DNA of 64,000 nucleotides from Apricaphanius iberus (taxonomy: Eukaryota; Chordata; Actinopteri; Cyprinodontiformes; Aphaniidae): positions 992,001 through 1,056,000 of the forward strand of contig JAPXFQ010002718.1 of assembly GCA_028564705.1 (NCBI GenBank), in the 5' to 3' direction. Positions 45,151 to 60,827 of this stretch are shown here, one piece after another (position 1 is the first letter of the stretch; every line of letters begins with the position of its first letter). A program made the translations under genes and the position numbers. The notes under the pieces are model-generated. The model was not told the DNA's origin. It saw only the letters and a program-made list of their open reading frames with translations, and ran no database searches.

Positions 45151-46553
45151 CTGAGAGAACATGAAACAGCTCGGAAGAAGAAACTTGTACAAAGTGCTGA
45201 AGATGGCTGTTGACTGGGGGGTTGAGGCTCTGCAGGGTCAAAAGTAGAACGAAGGACACTGGCTCTTGTTGAGTCATTTTTTTATACACATGTTTACTGA
45301 AACTGAAAGCAAATTCCCAACGTAGAGTTGATGGTAAAAAGAGGTTATTTTCAACCAAAGTACTTACTAGAATAAACTGTAATTCAGGTCCGTTTATTTA
45401 CACATCTTCACTTCACAACAACAGTCTCTAAGCACTTGAGATGACTCAAGGAGATTAAGAACGTTAATTTCAGTCCAGTCAATCCAGTCATGACTCATTG
45501 CAATACAGAAATATTCACCATGAAATCTTATCATTGTACAAACCATTCTGATTTAGTAGACTTAAAAATGTGAACTGTGGAAAAAGTTCCCCATAAGCAG
45601 ATAGGCTAGAATCTATAGGCTCGAATCTATAGTTTTGAGTAGGTTGTTGAGGGGTGGGGTGGCGTCGGGGGTTATTTTGTGTTTGGGTTAAATACAAACT
45701 AGGTGTAAAAATCTATTTTTTTCATATTTTCCGGCCACGGTGGCCTTTACTTTGGTCTCTTTTCAATGACGTTCCGGTTACATTTTCATTCCTGGATTTA
45801 TGGAAAAAGATGATCCAATGCTTAATTATTAAAATTGATAATAATGTAAATTAGAAGTGTAACGCAAAAAAATATATATTTTATGCCTATTTTGAATTTT
45901 ACTCAAATACAAATACTTTCCCCCCCTTTAACAAATATAAATACAGATACAAATACCAGCTGCTTTGCACACCCCTAATGGAAATGCAATATTGATTGAT
46001 TGATTTTTCTACAAATCCAGCAATGAACATGTAACAAGGAACTTCATCGAAAAGAAAATTACTTTACTTCATCCGTGGTTAAACCAAAGGGGGCAGAACA
46101 TGGCTGTGATGATGATTTGGTGCCTGTGGGTGCTTGGCAGACAGCACTAGGAGAGGATGCTTTAAGAGCATGCGATTATGCATAGCAAATGTTGACAGAT
46201 GTTTTATATATCTCAATCTCTGCTGATTTGGCTTTTGCACACATTACATATCACTTTGGTTTTATCTGCAGCACTGTCTGTAAAACGCTTCCACAGAACT
46301 TGAGCAGGTTTTTTTTAGCAGGTCAGGGGCCAAGAGATGGCCCAGCAACAGGCACACTCTGTTCTATTTGGTGGCACAAATCCATCTGAGGAGTTTCACA
46401 ATGACAGGAAGGTATTCTTTGGATAACTAACCTAAAGCCAACATCTTGGTGTCTGCAATAGACAGAGTAACTTAAAAGCAGTAGATGTGACAGTATGAGA
46501 GTCCTATCACTATGGCTTCGATTGATCATGAGCCCTGGCTGCTTGGCCACAGC
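45151..46553. other. Intergenic, weak repeat traces
   Basis: No gene. Sequence near 45900-45975 (AAATACAAATACTTT and GCACACCCCTAATGG) resembles the end of a MITE. The rest is unassigned. Confidence 0.35.
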
Positions 46554-46627
46554 AATATCCCTTTGGCTGAATGGTTAGCACACATGGCTTTTACCCGGGA
46601 GTCGTGGGATAGAATCCCGCCCGGGCC
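46554..46627 (+). pseudogene. tRNA-like relic, tRNA-Lys(TTT)-like
   Basis: The order of elements is tRNA-like: a box-A-like TGGCTGAATGG, an anticodon arm whose 7-nt loop CTTTTAC reads TTT, then GTCGTGGG, and a T arm GTGGG-ATAGAAT-CCCGC with five pairs (one G-T). The acceptor stem does not pair (5' ATCCCTT against 3' CCGGGCC) and box B is altered. It is therefore a decayed tRNA gene or the head of a tRNA-derived SINE. Confidence 0.45.
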
Positions 46628-49286
46628 CTCGTTGTGTGCCTTGCCGCATAAATAACTCCCACAAGTCCACACGGTTCGACACAACTACACAAGCTTTGTT
46701 TCAACCTTTTTAACCACACGTTAACTTTACTCTGTTATCAGCTTATTGTCTAAATTACAGACCTAACAGAGCTATGCAAACAGAGCGAACATGAGACTGC
46801 GTTAATACTAATGCAGCGTAATCTCCTGATCGAACTCTGCTTCTCGAAAGTTATAAACTCTCTCCGCAACCCAGTTAAGTTACAAAAATCAATTCAACAA
46901 AAATAGTGATTCAGATAAGTGTTTTTTCACTCATCCGAGGGCATGCGCTGCGGTCTCATGAGGGAACGAAGCTTTTTGATAAACGTTTTTCTAGGTCGCG
47001 AATACAAATATATTTTAAAGTATTTGTTCAAAATAACTTAAAAAAAACACGTTATTTGTGCCCTCCAACTACTGCATTCAGGTTCAGGTGAACCCCTATT
47101 TGACACGATCCATCTTGAACGGAAGCGATCTCCGTTCTGCGCTGCTTCGGGTTTGGTGGGGACAAACCCATCAATCAGAAATAGTTCTGGGGACCAGTGA
47201 TGCCAGTAACGCCTTACTTAGTGGCGCGTTACTCCTAATATGACCACTTTTTCAGTAACGACTAATCTAACGCGTTGCTATTTCCATATAGGTAATCAGA
47301 TTAAAGATTTTGATTATTGTTCAAAGGTCTTGCTGCATACACACACATATATATATATACATTTGTTTGTATTCCATTGGTTTAAGCACTTTGAGAACTA
47401 TGCTATTCCTTTTAACTTTATTTGCAGTGTCTTTGGGTCTCAGTTCAGCTCTTCTGTGATAATTATTCACCTTCCTTAGCTCGGCAGTTTTCTCCCTTCC
47501 ACAGCTGATTTCCTTACCCGAATGCAATGTAATTCTCTACCCTAAATATATATACAGCTCTGCGGTTTTATCATTCATTACTGGTTTCCTCCGTTACTCC
47601 TCAGTGCAATTCAATAGATTTATGGATTGAAGTTCGAGTCTTCTGATAATATCCTTACATATCTGAAGGCGGCATAGTCGAGGTTAAGACACATAGTCTT
47701 AATATACCAACACAGGTCCTTACAAAATGTATGTCTCTACTGTCGATGTTAGAACCCACTGATGTTAGAACACACTGAACAGACACCAAGAATATGTCCT
47801 AAGAGGAAATATAGCAGCTCTTCCCTTGTAAAATATCCATATATGAATGTTTTGCCCCAGCAGATACAGTGTAAATATTCCCTTCACAGACCCACCTAAC
47901 ACCATTAACTGACGTCAAAACAGGATGTGTTACTTTTTAGTTCTTAACCTTAAAAAACAGCTTATTCAATTCAAGGTTCTCAGAAATGTGACCTACACTC
48001 CTGGATACATTCAAATAAACTCATTCATGCACAACACTGTACATAAACTCTATTGGTCAACTACAGACTCCAGGTTACTTATAACTGGAGGACAAATGAA
48101 CAACATCTAGAGTATGTGACTGTCTATACAGGTGTTATAGTTAAATATTTCCTCCAACTGTTCGGTAATCATCCTATTCTCAAAGTCAATTAAAAGTCTT
48201 TATACATGTTTTAAAATTTTTATGTGGATACGGGAAAAAATGTGATGTCAGACTGGATGAGAAGAACATGAATTTTTCAAAGTCTGTGAAACAATGACAA
48301 AATGTAGGCTTCTGAATTTAGTTTCCTGTCTTTGAAGTGCCCCATTTTAAAAGAAAATTCAACTCAAGAAGCAAGAATCAATGAGAACAGTTTTTTTTTA
48401 AGTCTTGCCATATACTGTTGATTTCTCTATATTTATTATTGTTTCTAAGGCGTTGCCATATTTGTTAATTCCTTTGGAGATGGTTTGTTTATTATTGTGT
48501 TCCGTCTCTTGTACATTTGAATTATTCTTAGATTATTGTCAGGTATTTTCCCCTTCTGGTTTTCCAATCTTCTCTGAGTTAATTTATCTCCCTACCTCAG
48601 TTTCCAGGTCTTCTCCTTACTTTCTTCTTTACTGTTATTCTGCCACGTTCTATGCCTCCTATGCCTATCCTTGTTTTTTTTTTAATCATTAAATCTTCTT
48701 TGCTGCACCCACACACGCATTGACCTCACGTTAAAACTGTTTTTGGATCCTTTTGGATGTCCTGCATTATTTTGAATTCCTTCCAATATTTGTATTGTAC
48801 ATTCAGAGACTAATTTAGAGGAAAAAGAAAACAGGAAACATCTTTCACTTTGAAGAGATACAAATCTTCCGACCTCCTTTGGTGCCACACAAATGTCCAA
48901 ACTGGATCTATTGTTGGCCTGATGTTAAACTCAAACTGAACAATGTAGCATGAAGGCATACCAAGTAAAAAAAAAAGAAAATAAGGAAACACCATGCTTT
49001 TGAAAGGATTAAGTGGAAACTTTAAATGTCAACTCGCTGAGAATAGCAGAACAATAAAAATGACAGTATCCCAGTCATGACAGAAAAACGGTATTTCCTG
49101 AACATTCCAGTAAGGAACCAAAATAATTGACTGTTTTTACAATATGTATCTAACTTTAACACTGTATGAAATGTGACAAGGGTCAAGTTAAATCATTAAC
49201 TGTATGCTTAAAGACGTCTGGCTGTGTATTATGGCGTTTTATCCTTCTGTCTCCTCACCAATTCATTGATTAGATTTACAAGACCT
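46628..49286. other. Intergenic, one MITE-like edge
   Basis: GTAACGCCTTACTTAGTGGC to GTTACTCCTAATATGACC (about 47204-47243), with AACGCGTTGC near 47270, is the end of a repeat common in fish genomes. No gene, RNA or complete element is seen elsewhere in this stretch. Confidence 0.35.
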
Positions 49287-50645
<1,359 letters not shown>

Positions 50646-52849
50646 CTCCTCTCTTTAACCATGGTGTAGCTCACCGTAGCTGCACAAACCCCTTTATTTG
50701 AATACTGCTCCTTGCGCCTTTTATGAATTGCTCACACAATCTTTGTAGATCACCCACAAATGAAGGACAACCCACCGGCGAATTTTTTTAGCGGTGAATG
50801 CAATTTTGCAGTCATTATCAGGAATCTTGATAAATCAGGCCCACATAATACAAATACTCAACAATGAGCTGAAACAGAAAAACATCTAAATAAAAGTCCA
50901 ACAGATCATAACACCCTTTTTTTTTAAAGCAATAAACAAAATCCAGTGTGAAAAACAACCCTTAACAAATCATCCCTACTGTGGAAATAGGAGGTTTGAA
51001 TGTATATATATATAATATTTTAATTGTATAGCAAGAAAGCAGGACAAATCTTTCAGGTGAATGTTTGAAATAAGAAAATGAATACATCTTTAGTAGTCGA
51101 TGTTTGTAAAAGGTTGTTAGATCCAGATTTGTATATAAATGCATTTGCCAAAACCCCTTAATGGGGCAATTACAGATTTTTGAGATTGGGTTCTGCAAAA
51201 GTAGTTTTTAGCAGACGTCAACCTGTCTGCTGAAGGCATATTCTTTGAAAAAAAATTCAGAGAAACAGAAATGATCATAACACAGGAAAAGGTGGGTGTG
51301 GTCAAAGTGGGCCCCACACAGAGCAGATGTCTATCTATTAAAACAACTCAAACCTACATTTCTTACTAAAATGATATGACACTTTTATGAGCAGATCATG
51401 AACCTCTGCATTTTTTCATTGCTTTTTGTAGCCAAACAAAGCCGAGTTGCAGCATTGGATTACATTTGTTTAAACTTCTGGCTGTATAAGTTCCTCAGAT
51501 AGACAGCAGCAAAGCTGAAGGAGGCTTCATTAATTTTTCTAAATATATAATATGATATTTGATTAGCAAGGAGAAACAGAGGTACAACTGTTGGTTAGAG
51601 AGCAGAGAACGGAGAGGAAGAATCCATCCTCCAATGAATAGTTCCCAGCTTTTCTATGTTAGTATCTTTTTAAACAGTCTCCTATATTGTCTGATGTTAA
51701 AATGAAGGAAATTGAAATGACTAAAGCCTACATAAGTATACTCAGCTTTAGGCAGACCTGTGTTAATGCCAAGTATGGACTCCTACCTAATTAGTAAGAG
51801 ATTTACAAACACCAGCCTTAGCTGCTGTATCCCCAGCCAAGCATGGATGCTGTTTAGCTGAGACTGAAGCAACAAGTAGAAAAACCTTTTCATGCAAAAT
51901 GGATTACATGTTTGTGATTGTATTCGAGCAATCATGGAAGTGAGACTCAAACTGCTGCATTACCAAGTTCAAAAATACATGAGTGGAAGCGTCTTTTCTT
52001 TTATTAACCTACTGTGTCACCAATCACATACCAACACAGAAGGATGGCAGACAGAGGCCTAACTTTAGAGAAACTATTGCAGGTGGTAAAACAACTGCTT
52101 CATTCTGCAAAATGGAACCAAAAACAATAATTTCATTAAAGAATCAGCAAGCAAAACAGTATGTAATTTACAAACCAACAAAAATTCAGAACACTTAGAT
52201 TATTTCCAATAATTAATTAAAAAATTTAACAAAGAAACCACTCCTCTTAATCCATTTCCTACTATAGAAAATATCAAAATGAAAACTGAGCTGTTATGTT
52301 ATAGTTCTTTAACTGTTTGCATCCAGGAGTCTGTGGGGAAACAAGGAAGGCGAGCAGAAGCTTGGATAAAAGTATTCATCTTGAGTACTGAAAAGTAACT
52401 CAGAAGCCTATTACCACCCAGGTCAGATAACCAACTGGTGTCAGTTTCTGGAAGCCGCTCCTCTATTAAGCCCCAGCGCAGATTGAAGCCGATTGATGCT
52501 GATGAGTGTCTGCTGGTGAAGCTTCTGCTTGTCGAACCCTGCACAGAGGTAAGACAGACATGGACAGTATCTGTCAGACTAGACAGAGCTGTAGTGGGAG
52601 AGAATTTGGAGGACTTCCCTAACCAGTAAAATGAACTGGTAACGTCAGCCGTTTTGGCACTGACAGGACCACTGGGGGAGAGATGAAAGACCAAGACAAT
52701 GTCAGAACTGCTGTGATGGATGCGGTGGCGAAGAGGTTTGTTAGCGTGGAGGAGAGCCGGAGCCTGATGGCAAGGCGTGGGAGTCGGGAGGTTAGCAAAC
52801 TGGAATGCCCTTACAGCCTCTGGGCATAAGGCAGTCGGTCGGTCAGCTG
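50646..52849. other. Intergenic, nothing firmly recognised
   Basis: AT-rich DNA. The 52300-52849 part is open on the minus strand and may be the degraded downstream part of the Ty3/gypsy pol region, but no RNase H or integrase motif could be read. Confidence 0.4.
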
Positions 52850-54070
52850 ATCTGGTCAGGTTGGTGAGTGGAGCCACGACAGTGCTCCGAATGAAGCGGT
52901 GGTAGAAACTGGCAAAACTAGGAAAGGACTTAAGTTGTTTGACCATGGTGGGTTGAGGCACTTCAGCTACAGCGGAGCAATTCTGGGGGTCCATGGCAGA
53001 GATTGCGTAGCCTGACATAGAAAGGATGTAGAACGTTGGTGGTGTTGGTTGCTCAGCAAGAGGTGGAGGACGTTCCGGACATGTCAGAAATCATCTACCT
53101 CCGACTTCATGTAAATCAGGATATCATCCAGGTAGACGTGGACTCATTGTCTCAGCATGTCTCGGAGGATGTCGTTGGAACACCGCCGGAGTATTGCAGA
53201 GGCCAAAGGGCATGACGAAGTACTCCCAGTGGCCGGTCATTGGAGTGAATGCCATTTTCCATTCGTCTCCCTCACGGATGAGAACCAGGTTGTAGGTATT
53301 TTGTAGGTTCAGCCGGGTGAAGATGGTTGCCTGGGAAAGTGAGTCGAGGATGGTGCTGACAAGAGGAAGAGTAACTCGGTCCTTGATGGTGACTTGATTC
53401 AGTCCTCGGCAGTCTATACTTGGACAGAGGGTGCCATCTTTCTTCTTGATGAAGAGGACAGTCTACTGAACCCTTGATCCAGCACTTTGGTGACATAGGT
53501 GTCCATCTGCTTGAGTAGACAGCGTATACTGATGCCCATGGGGAAGTATGGCTCGTGGTAGGAAGTTTATCGCTATGTTGTACAGTCGATGGGGAGGTAG
53601 CGTGGCTGACTTCCTCTTGCTGAACACCACAGCCAAGTCCTGGTAGGTGGGATGTACATCCTTGATGGCAATTGTAGGAACTGCGGTGACCCCAGATGGT
53701 GAGAGGGGTGTGGGATGAAGACAGCATGTCTGACAGTCCGGTCCCAAATGTAGGATCTGCTTTGTGGACCAGGAGATGTGTGGGTCATAGACGAGCATGA
53801 AAGGTGTGGCACTGAATGAGATCACTGACAAGCTCTTTGTGTTCCCCTATCTGCAGCTGGATGTCGATTTTCATCTGGGATGCCAGATTGGGAAGGGCTG
53901 GTGTGGGTGGCTATCGAAAGACATGACAGTGATGGGTCAGTCTAAGACCTCCACTGGGACCTTGAGTTCCGAGATTAGTTGGTTGAAGATTAAGTTCCCT
54001 GCTGTACTGGTGTCGAGAAACAAGCCAAACTGGACAAGGAAGGCAACCCCCCCCCATGGTTTGGAGCTAA
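52850..54070 (-). mobile_element. Ty3/gypsy retrotransposon pol relic
   Basis: Read right to left: a degenerate aspartic protease block near 54000-54060 (LDTSTAGNLIF); SKRKSATLPPHRLYN upstream of RT at about 53600; then RT with [20 protein letters not shown] (about 53400-53460), [15 protein letters not shown] and an intact catalytic VYLDDILIY near 53110-53140; then LKSFPSFASFYHRFI near 52900. Stops and frame changes break it throughout, so it is inactive. No LTRs were found flanking it. Confidence 0.8.
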
Positions 54071-57000
54071 TGTCCAATGACAAGCGTGGAGCTGATTATA
54101 CAATGCTGACGGATGTCAGTGTGATGAGTTCCTGACAGGCGAGGACTTAACAGTTATTCGATGAGTAGCAGGGCTGTACAGTAACATATATGTCGCACTT
54201 GTGATGAAAAAAACTGCCTGTGCAATACAGTTTTTTCATACGTAGCTCCTGTGCACCTCTGGAGACCTTTGGAAACTGATGTAAAGCATGCATCATCGTT
54301 ACTGTTCTCACCAAGCAGCAGTGCTGTAGTGGGCCCAGAGTGTTAAGAGCTCTGTCTACCTGCACACCCCAGATCTGCTCAGTCAGAGCAGATATTTACC
54401 TGGCTAAGTTCAGAATGCTATTAAATTGCATATGCTTGAGGCCACCGCTGGCTGATCCTACCCACGCTAGATGTGAATGCGAAAAACAAAACAAAAATCT
54501 GTCTAAAATAAATCACTGCACACTGAATAAATTGCTGATTTCAGTCAAAGCCCCAGTCACTTCTCCTCGTCTGTGCCCATCTCACGTCTCGTTTCTTGTT
54601 TCGAACCCTGAATTTTAAAGCTGGTTAAAGCAGTTGGGAATTTTAAACAAACCTACTGCTATATCAAAATTAGTTATATAAAAACATAACTACTCAAAAA
54701 CATATTTAAAAGGCAAAACTTAACAGTTCCAACCCCAACCATGTAGCCAGTTATGGTTTAAAAAGATCAAGCAAAAACTTTTTTTTTTTAAATAACACCC
54801 CTATCCTACAATGTTCATTACGTTGTCGTGCACATTATGCAAATGAGGTTACTACGGGACTCTGGATGGGGGGGGGGGGGTAGGTACCATTATCGAGGTG
54901 AACAGGTCAATATATGGCATGTTATTTGCACTGCTCTCTGATTTCAAACAACATTTCTAATTTATTGCAGGTAGGATCTGCTGTAACAGTCTGTTAAAGC
55001 AAAACTAAAGATTCCTCTGACTAAAGAAATGCTGCTGTTGAATGATGAGTCTCACAAGCGTGCTAACACAGCTATTTTTTGCCACTTTTTGTAAATAGCC
55101 TCTTCTGTAATTGACGGATAGACATGTATATTTTGTCACTATTTTTATATTCTCCTGCTCAGCTACACATTTCTTGAACCGGAATATCCCATTTTTAATA
55201 ACTTCACAGTATTTTAGTGTTGTACTTTATTCCTTACTGTACACTGTTATTCCCAATTATGTTTTTTATATTTAATGTTTTTATCTTTTTTGAAATGTCA
55301 CATTGCTGCTTTTATGCCTGAATTTCCCCAGTGTTGAAAAATTAATGGAATTTGTATTCTGTTATATGTAGCATATAATCTATGTGTAGCATATAATAGA
55401 ATAGAACAGTTAATTTTTAGAGATTGTAGAAGACATTTGTCTTGGTGCTACAACTTTTTTGTCTGTGCTAGAAAACAAGCAGCACTGTAGCACCAGTGCT
55501 ATGGGCTAAGAAAGTTAACGTACAGCTCTAAATAGCAACAGTTGCAACAATCCGGTGATGTGAATGTTCTGCTTGGTCCTACCTACAGCTTGAGGAGGAA
55601 CATATGCAGATAATTTAACGACTAGCTTTCCCATTTTAAAAGCTACGCATGTGTTCCACAAGAGTTTTTAAACACACAAAATTATTTTATATGTTCAAAA
55701 AGATTAGCAAAAACAGACGAGGTTCCTGCAGCATGTCAACATTTTTCCAGAAGCTTTGCCTCACAGTGAGTCAGGTTTAATAGAGACAAAACATTTCTTC
55801 AGAACGAGGAACAACAACTATTCTTAGGCTTCGTTTCTCATCCTGTCAACTTTTACGTTTCACAGTCTTTCGTTTAGAATCACAGAGCTGGAATAGGCAG
55901 AAACAGTCTCGCAAAGATGTACCTCATGACGCCTCCTGGATATAATTCATCACCGGGGGATTTGAGTGGGCCGGCAGGAGCACGTCAACAAGGAAGCCAC
56001 AGCTATCTGTGAGGCCCCAGTGGCCACAGACTTATCGCTCCCTGAGGGGAAACGTTGGCTTTCTCTCTGCTATTCTGCCCGTAAATACAACTCCCATTAG
56101 GATCACCACTTCCCTGCTTAGATGACATGAAAGACATGCACAAATGAAACCTTTTCTGGTAGTCTTATCTAGAACCTTATATCATACACAACAACCTTTT
56201 TGTGGATCAGTGTGGAGTGTGGAATGGAGACATGTTTATAGTAAAAGTTGTAGAGTCCCAGACACACACGACCAAAGAATCAGTGTGAGGTTTCCTCACT
56301 GAGGATGCAAATCAACCATCAGCCAGAGGTGCTATAAGTGCCCGCGTTACGTCACGCTAAGTCCCAGCAGATTCATTGCGAAAATGAAATTCTTTGGAAA
56401 ATCATGAACAAGGTATTTGATGATCTGTCACGGAGTTCTAGTGTAAACTTCCGATGATTTTTCTTTTTCCGCGGATTAACAATAAACAATTGTATCAGCT
56501 GAATGGAAATATCCTTGATGACTTTAATGAGTACTCATAAAGCAATGTCTTGCCCACATTTGGCGTTTGCGGAATCTGAAAATCCTGTTAAGAGTTTTTA
56601 CAGAAGTCACTGCTGGGACTGATAAAAGGGGTCTGCTTATTATGTCCAGATATAGACAAGCTAGAAAGGCGAAAAAGGTTTTTTTAATCAGATTTCTGTA
56701 TTAAAACACATCTGAGTACCTCATTTTTACTATTAAAGCCATGAAATACAGTGGACCCCAGCCTATTTATAGTTTAGAATTCACATATTTTTTTGTAGAA
56801 CATAACTTTAACTTAATCATGGAAAATCTGCCAATTACCAGACAGCATATTTAAGATATATGGAAGAAAATACCCCTCGGAAGCTGAAATACCATGGGAA
56901 TTGCCAACTGACACAATATTAGCTGGCGTTTGCAAAGCAACCAATCCAGGTGCTGAATTTATTTACCTTGGCACTGATTGGCTGTACAGCCAAGAGTGTT

Positions 57001-57312
57001 GATAACGGTAATTGTAGGTGATAGCTTCTATTGCAGTGCTAAAATGGATCCCACTGTGAGCACCAATTCTTAACGAGGTACATTTAAGGCTTGGCCTGTT
57101 AAAATAAGCAGTTCAAAGGTATCAAGTTCAAGTATAAGTGAATATTAGCTATTCAAAGGTGGCTGTGGTTTCTAACCCCAGTGATAACCAGGGGTCTACT
57201 GTATACCTTTTGTATTGCTTGTTAACACCGACTGAAAATCAGCCAATCTCATGGCAGTAATACATATATACATAAAGTGTCATGATCTATAGGTGTTTGG
57301 ACTTTTAGTTGC
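54071..57312. other. Intergenic, nothing recognised
   Basis: More than 3 kb without supported coding or repeat features, apart from a G-run at about 54868-54880. Confidence 0.4.
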
Positions 57313-57867
57313 AGTGGGTACAGAAAGTATTCAGACCACTTTAAATTGTTCCCTTTTTGTTTGGTTGAAGCCATTTGCTAAGGCCATAATCTTTTGCAAA
57401 TTTAGTAAACATGAAAATTTGAAATATAAGTATTTAGACACTTTGCTCATTATTGAATTGAAGCACCTTTTGAGCTAGTACAGCCATGAGTCTTCTTGGG
57501 AATGATGCAACAAATTTTTCACAACTGGATTTCATGATCCTCTGCCATTCCTCCTGGCAGATCCTCTTCAGTTCTCTCAGGTTGGATGGTGAACGATGGT
57601 GGACAGCCGTTTTCAGGTCCTTCCATTGATACTCAAGTGTGTTTAGGTCAGGACCCTGACTGGGCAAGTCAAGCATGGTCACAGAGTTTTTTTGAAGACA
57701 CTCCATTGTTATTCTAACTGTGTGATTATGGTCATTGTCCTGTTGAAAGATGAGCCTTGGGCCTAGTCTGAGGTCCTAAGCACTATGGAATATGTTTTCT
57801 TTCGGGATATCTCTGTGCGGGGCAGTATTCATATTTCCTTCAATTGTAACCAGTTGCCAAGCTGAAA
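57313..57867 (-). mobile_element. Tc1-like relic, transposase C-terminus
   Basis: The left end GTGGGTACAGAAAGTATTC is typical of one Tc1 family. On the minus strand, 57706-57434 encodes LPSQGPDLNTLEYQWKDLK, where the family has PDLNPIEHLW, then TAVHHRSPSNLRELKRICQE and RRLMAVLAQK. The 5' half of the transposase is missing beyond about 57867. Confidence 0.75.
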
Positions 57868-58721
57868 AACAGTTCAGGTGAGTTGAACAGGGGAAGATCT
57901 AAAACACTCAGGCACTTGAGGACTGACTTTGGACACCTGTATTAGCTTAATCAGTCATTTTAACCAAGGTGCACAGGTTTCTATCCCTGAATGTAAAACT
58001 GGTCAAACATTGATGCAAAAGACCTTAGGCAATAATGGACCACACCGGATGCCATTCCTGTCAGCTAAGGACAGACAACTAAGGATACATGTTATATCCA
58101 CAAAGCTGTGTAGAATGTTTTGGTGTTCACTCCGCCTCCTTTAAATGGAGAAGTGAGCAGGTAGGAGCACATCAGCTTGTTTGGGCTCATCAGAAGTATC
58201 TTAGAGCAAGTTTGCGCCCTGAGACCCAAACAGATTGTTTCCTATTCTCATTACCACTATCAATTCCCCATCAACATCTGAAAGAACAAAATTCAACCAT
58301 TTACCTCTTCCTTGTTTCCCTACCTTGAATCCAGTTGTGAGAATCTGATATACATAATTATCTACCTACTTGCAATAAACAGTTATGTATGAAATCTGCT
58401 GTTTCGTCCTTAATTGCTGCTTGTGCTGGAGTCAACTACTACTACTAAACTATTACAATATGTTTTTGCAATGACAAAAATTGGCCAATAACAGATTCAA
58501 CAGATTGTGCAGGGTTGGTATTAAAGCTATTAAACCTAATTTCCCAAATAAGCTACCTTAAAACATTTACTTTCATGCACCTTGACAACGTTTGAACACA
58601 GCATAGCTATACATATTTTGTGGAGATAAAAAAAGTGGTTCTGGTACATTTGTCTAAAAACCTCGGCCAATAACACAGTTGGTGCCGAATCCAACGATTG
58701 GACCATCTAGTTTTCTGACTC
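57868..58721. other. Intergenic, nothing recognised
   Basis: No supported feature. The first 100 bp may still be transposon-derived. Confidence 0.35.
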
Positions 58722-58978
58722 ACTAGAAAAAGACCATATCAAAGAAGGGAATAGTCATATTGATCGATATCGATAATTATCGTAACGTATCACAAAATGT
58801 AGAAAATATATTTCAAGTGCCTCCCTGGTCTTTTTGTTCCAATTAAGTAACTTTAACTAGGAATGAACTTAAGTCATTTTTTCAAACACAATTTATCATA
58901 ACTAAGTTTGTAAGACAGAAACAAATCAAGAGACTTAAGTAACACTATTAAATACAAAGACAATTATTGCGGTTAATC

Positions 58979-59168
<190 letters not shown>

Positions 59169-60368
59169 CCTGAAGAATTATTAGGAACACCACACTAATA
59201 TGGTGTTTGACCCCCTTTCGCCTTCAGAACTGACTTAATTCTATGTGGCATTGATTCAACAAGGTGCTGAAAGCATTCTTTAGAAATGTTGGCCCATATT
59301 GATAGGATAGCATCTTGCAGTTGATGGAGATATTTGGGATGCACATTCAGGGCACAAAGCTCCCGTTCCACCACATTCCAAAGATGCTGTATCGGGTTGA
59401 GCTCTGGTGACTGTGTGCGCCATTGTAGTACAGTGAACTCCTTGTCATGTTCAAGAAACCAATTTGAAATGATCCGAGCTTTATGACATGGTGCATTATC
59501 CTGCTGGAAGTAGCCATCAGGGGATGGTTACATGGTGGTCATGAAGGAATGGACATGGTCAGAAACAAGGTTCAGGTAGCCCGTGGCATTTAAACGATTC
59601 CCAATTGGCACTAAGGGGCCTAAAGTGTGCCAAGAAAACATCCCCCACACCAGTACACCACCACCACCAGCCTGCACAGTGATAACAAGGCATGATGGAC
59701 CCATGTTCTTGTTCTGTTTACGCCAAATTCTGACTCTACCATTTGAATTATCTCAACAGAAATCAAGACTCATCAGCTAATGCAACTTTATTCCAGTCTT
59801 CAACTGTACAATTTTGGTGAGCTCATGCAAATTGTAGCCTCTTTTTCCTATTTGTAGTGGAGATATGTGGTACCTGGTGGGGTCTTCTGCTGTTGTAGCC
59901 CATCCGCCACAAGGTTGTGCGTGTTGTGGCTTCAGAAATGCTTTGCTGCATTCCTCGGTTGTAACGAGTGGTTATTTCAGTCAAAGTTGCTCTTCTATCA
60001 GCTTGAATCAGGCGACCCATTCTCCTCTGACCTCTAGCATCAACAAGGCATTTTCGCCCACAGGACTGCCGCATACTGGATGTTTTTCCCTTTTCATACC
60101 ATTCTTTGTAAACCCTAGAAATGGTTGTGCGTGAAAATAACTGAGCAGATTGTGAAATAGACCGGCCCATCTGGCACCAACAACCATGCTAGGCTCAAAA
60201 TTGCTTATTTCACCTTTCTTTCCCATTTTGAAATTCAGTTTGGAGTTCGGGAGATTGTCTTGACCAGGACCATACCCCTAAATGCATTGGAGCAACTGCC
60301 ATGTGATTGGTTGATTAGATAATTGCATTAAGGGGAAATTAAACAGGTGCTCCTAATAATCCTTTAGG
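59169..60368 (-). mobile_element. Near full-length Tc1-like transposon
   Basis: Both termini are present: left CCTGAAGAATTATTAGGAAC and right, read inward, CCTAAAGGATTATTAGGAGC, 1.2 kb apart, as in the intact family. The minus-strand frame at 60170-59823 encodes the N-terminal DNA-binding region (SQSAQLFSRTTISRVYKEWY, then RGQRRMGRLIQADRRATLTE). The catalytic part to its left is collinear with the family but broken by frame changes. Inactive. Confidence 0.85.
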
Positions 60369-60827
60369 TAATCTATCTTATGTTAGTAATTTAAATTAAA
60401 GTCTTGACGCTTTTTAATCTTTAAAACATTTAATGACACATTATTATATTAATGGCTGAAACCTTTGGTTTAGTTTGTCATTAAAGCTGATTCTAATTCA
60501 GTTCAGCTAATAAAGCTAACCAGCTACTCACTGATACCAGGGTGTAGACGGAGCCTGGAAGACTGAAGCCGATTCCCTAACCTATGTAGGTTTCCAGAGT
60601 CTCTCGTAACAGTGATTCGTAGTGAGCCGGGGGAGGGGAGTCCTGCTTAAGACAACTGAATGTAGTATTTGATTTGGTTAATTATTGCTAAGTTTAATGA
60701 TTTAGTGCATCGAGTATCGATTAAAAATGGGACACAACATTTATCAGAGCTACTCAGCCATTTTCCCGGGACAAATTCCTCCTTGCTGTGACATCTGACC
60801 ATAGGGAAGTAAATTTTATGGCGATGG
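60369..60827. other. Remainder of the host hAT-like element
   Basis: Sequence between the Tc1 copy and the solo LTR, ending in GATGG (60823-60827), the left copy of the LTR target duplication. Confidence 0.45.

Noticed and set aside
52299..53018. 239-codon minus-strand frame considered as a host gene
   Set aside because: Its N-terminal part is the RT end of a Ty3/gypsy pol; the remainder has no recognised domain and lies in the same relic.
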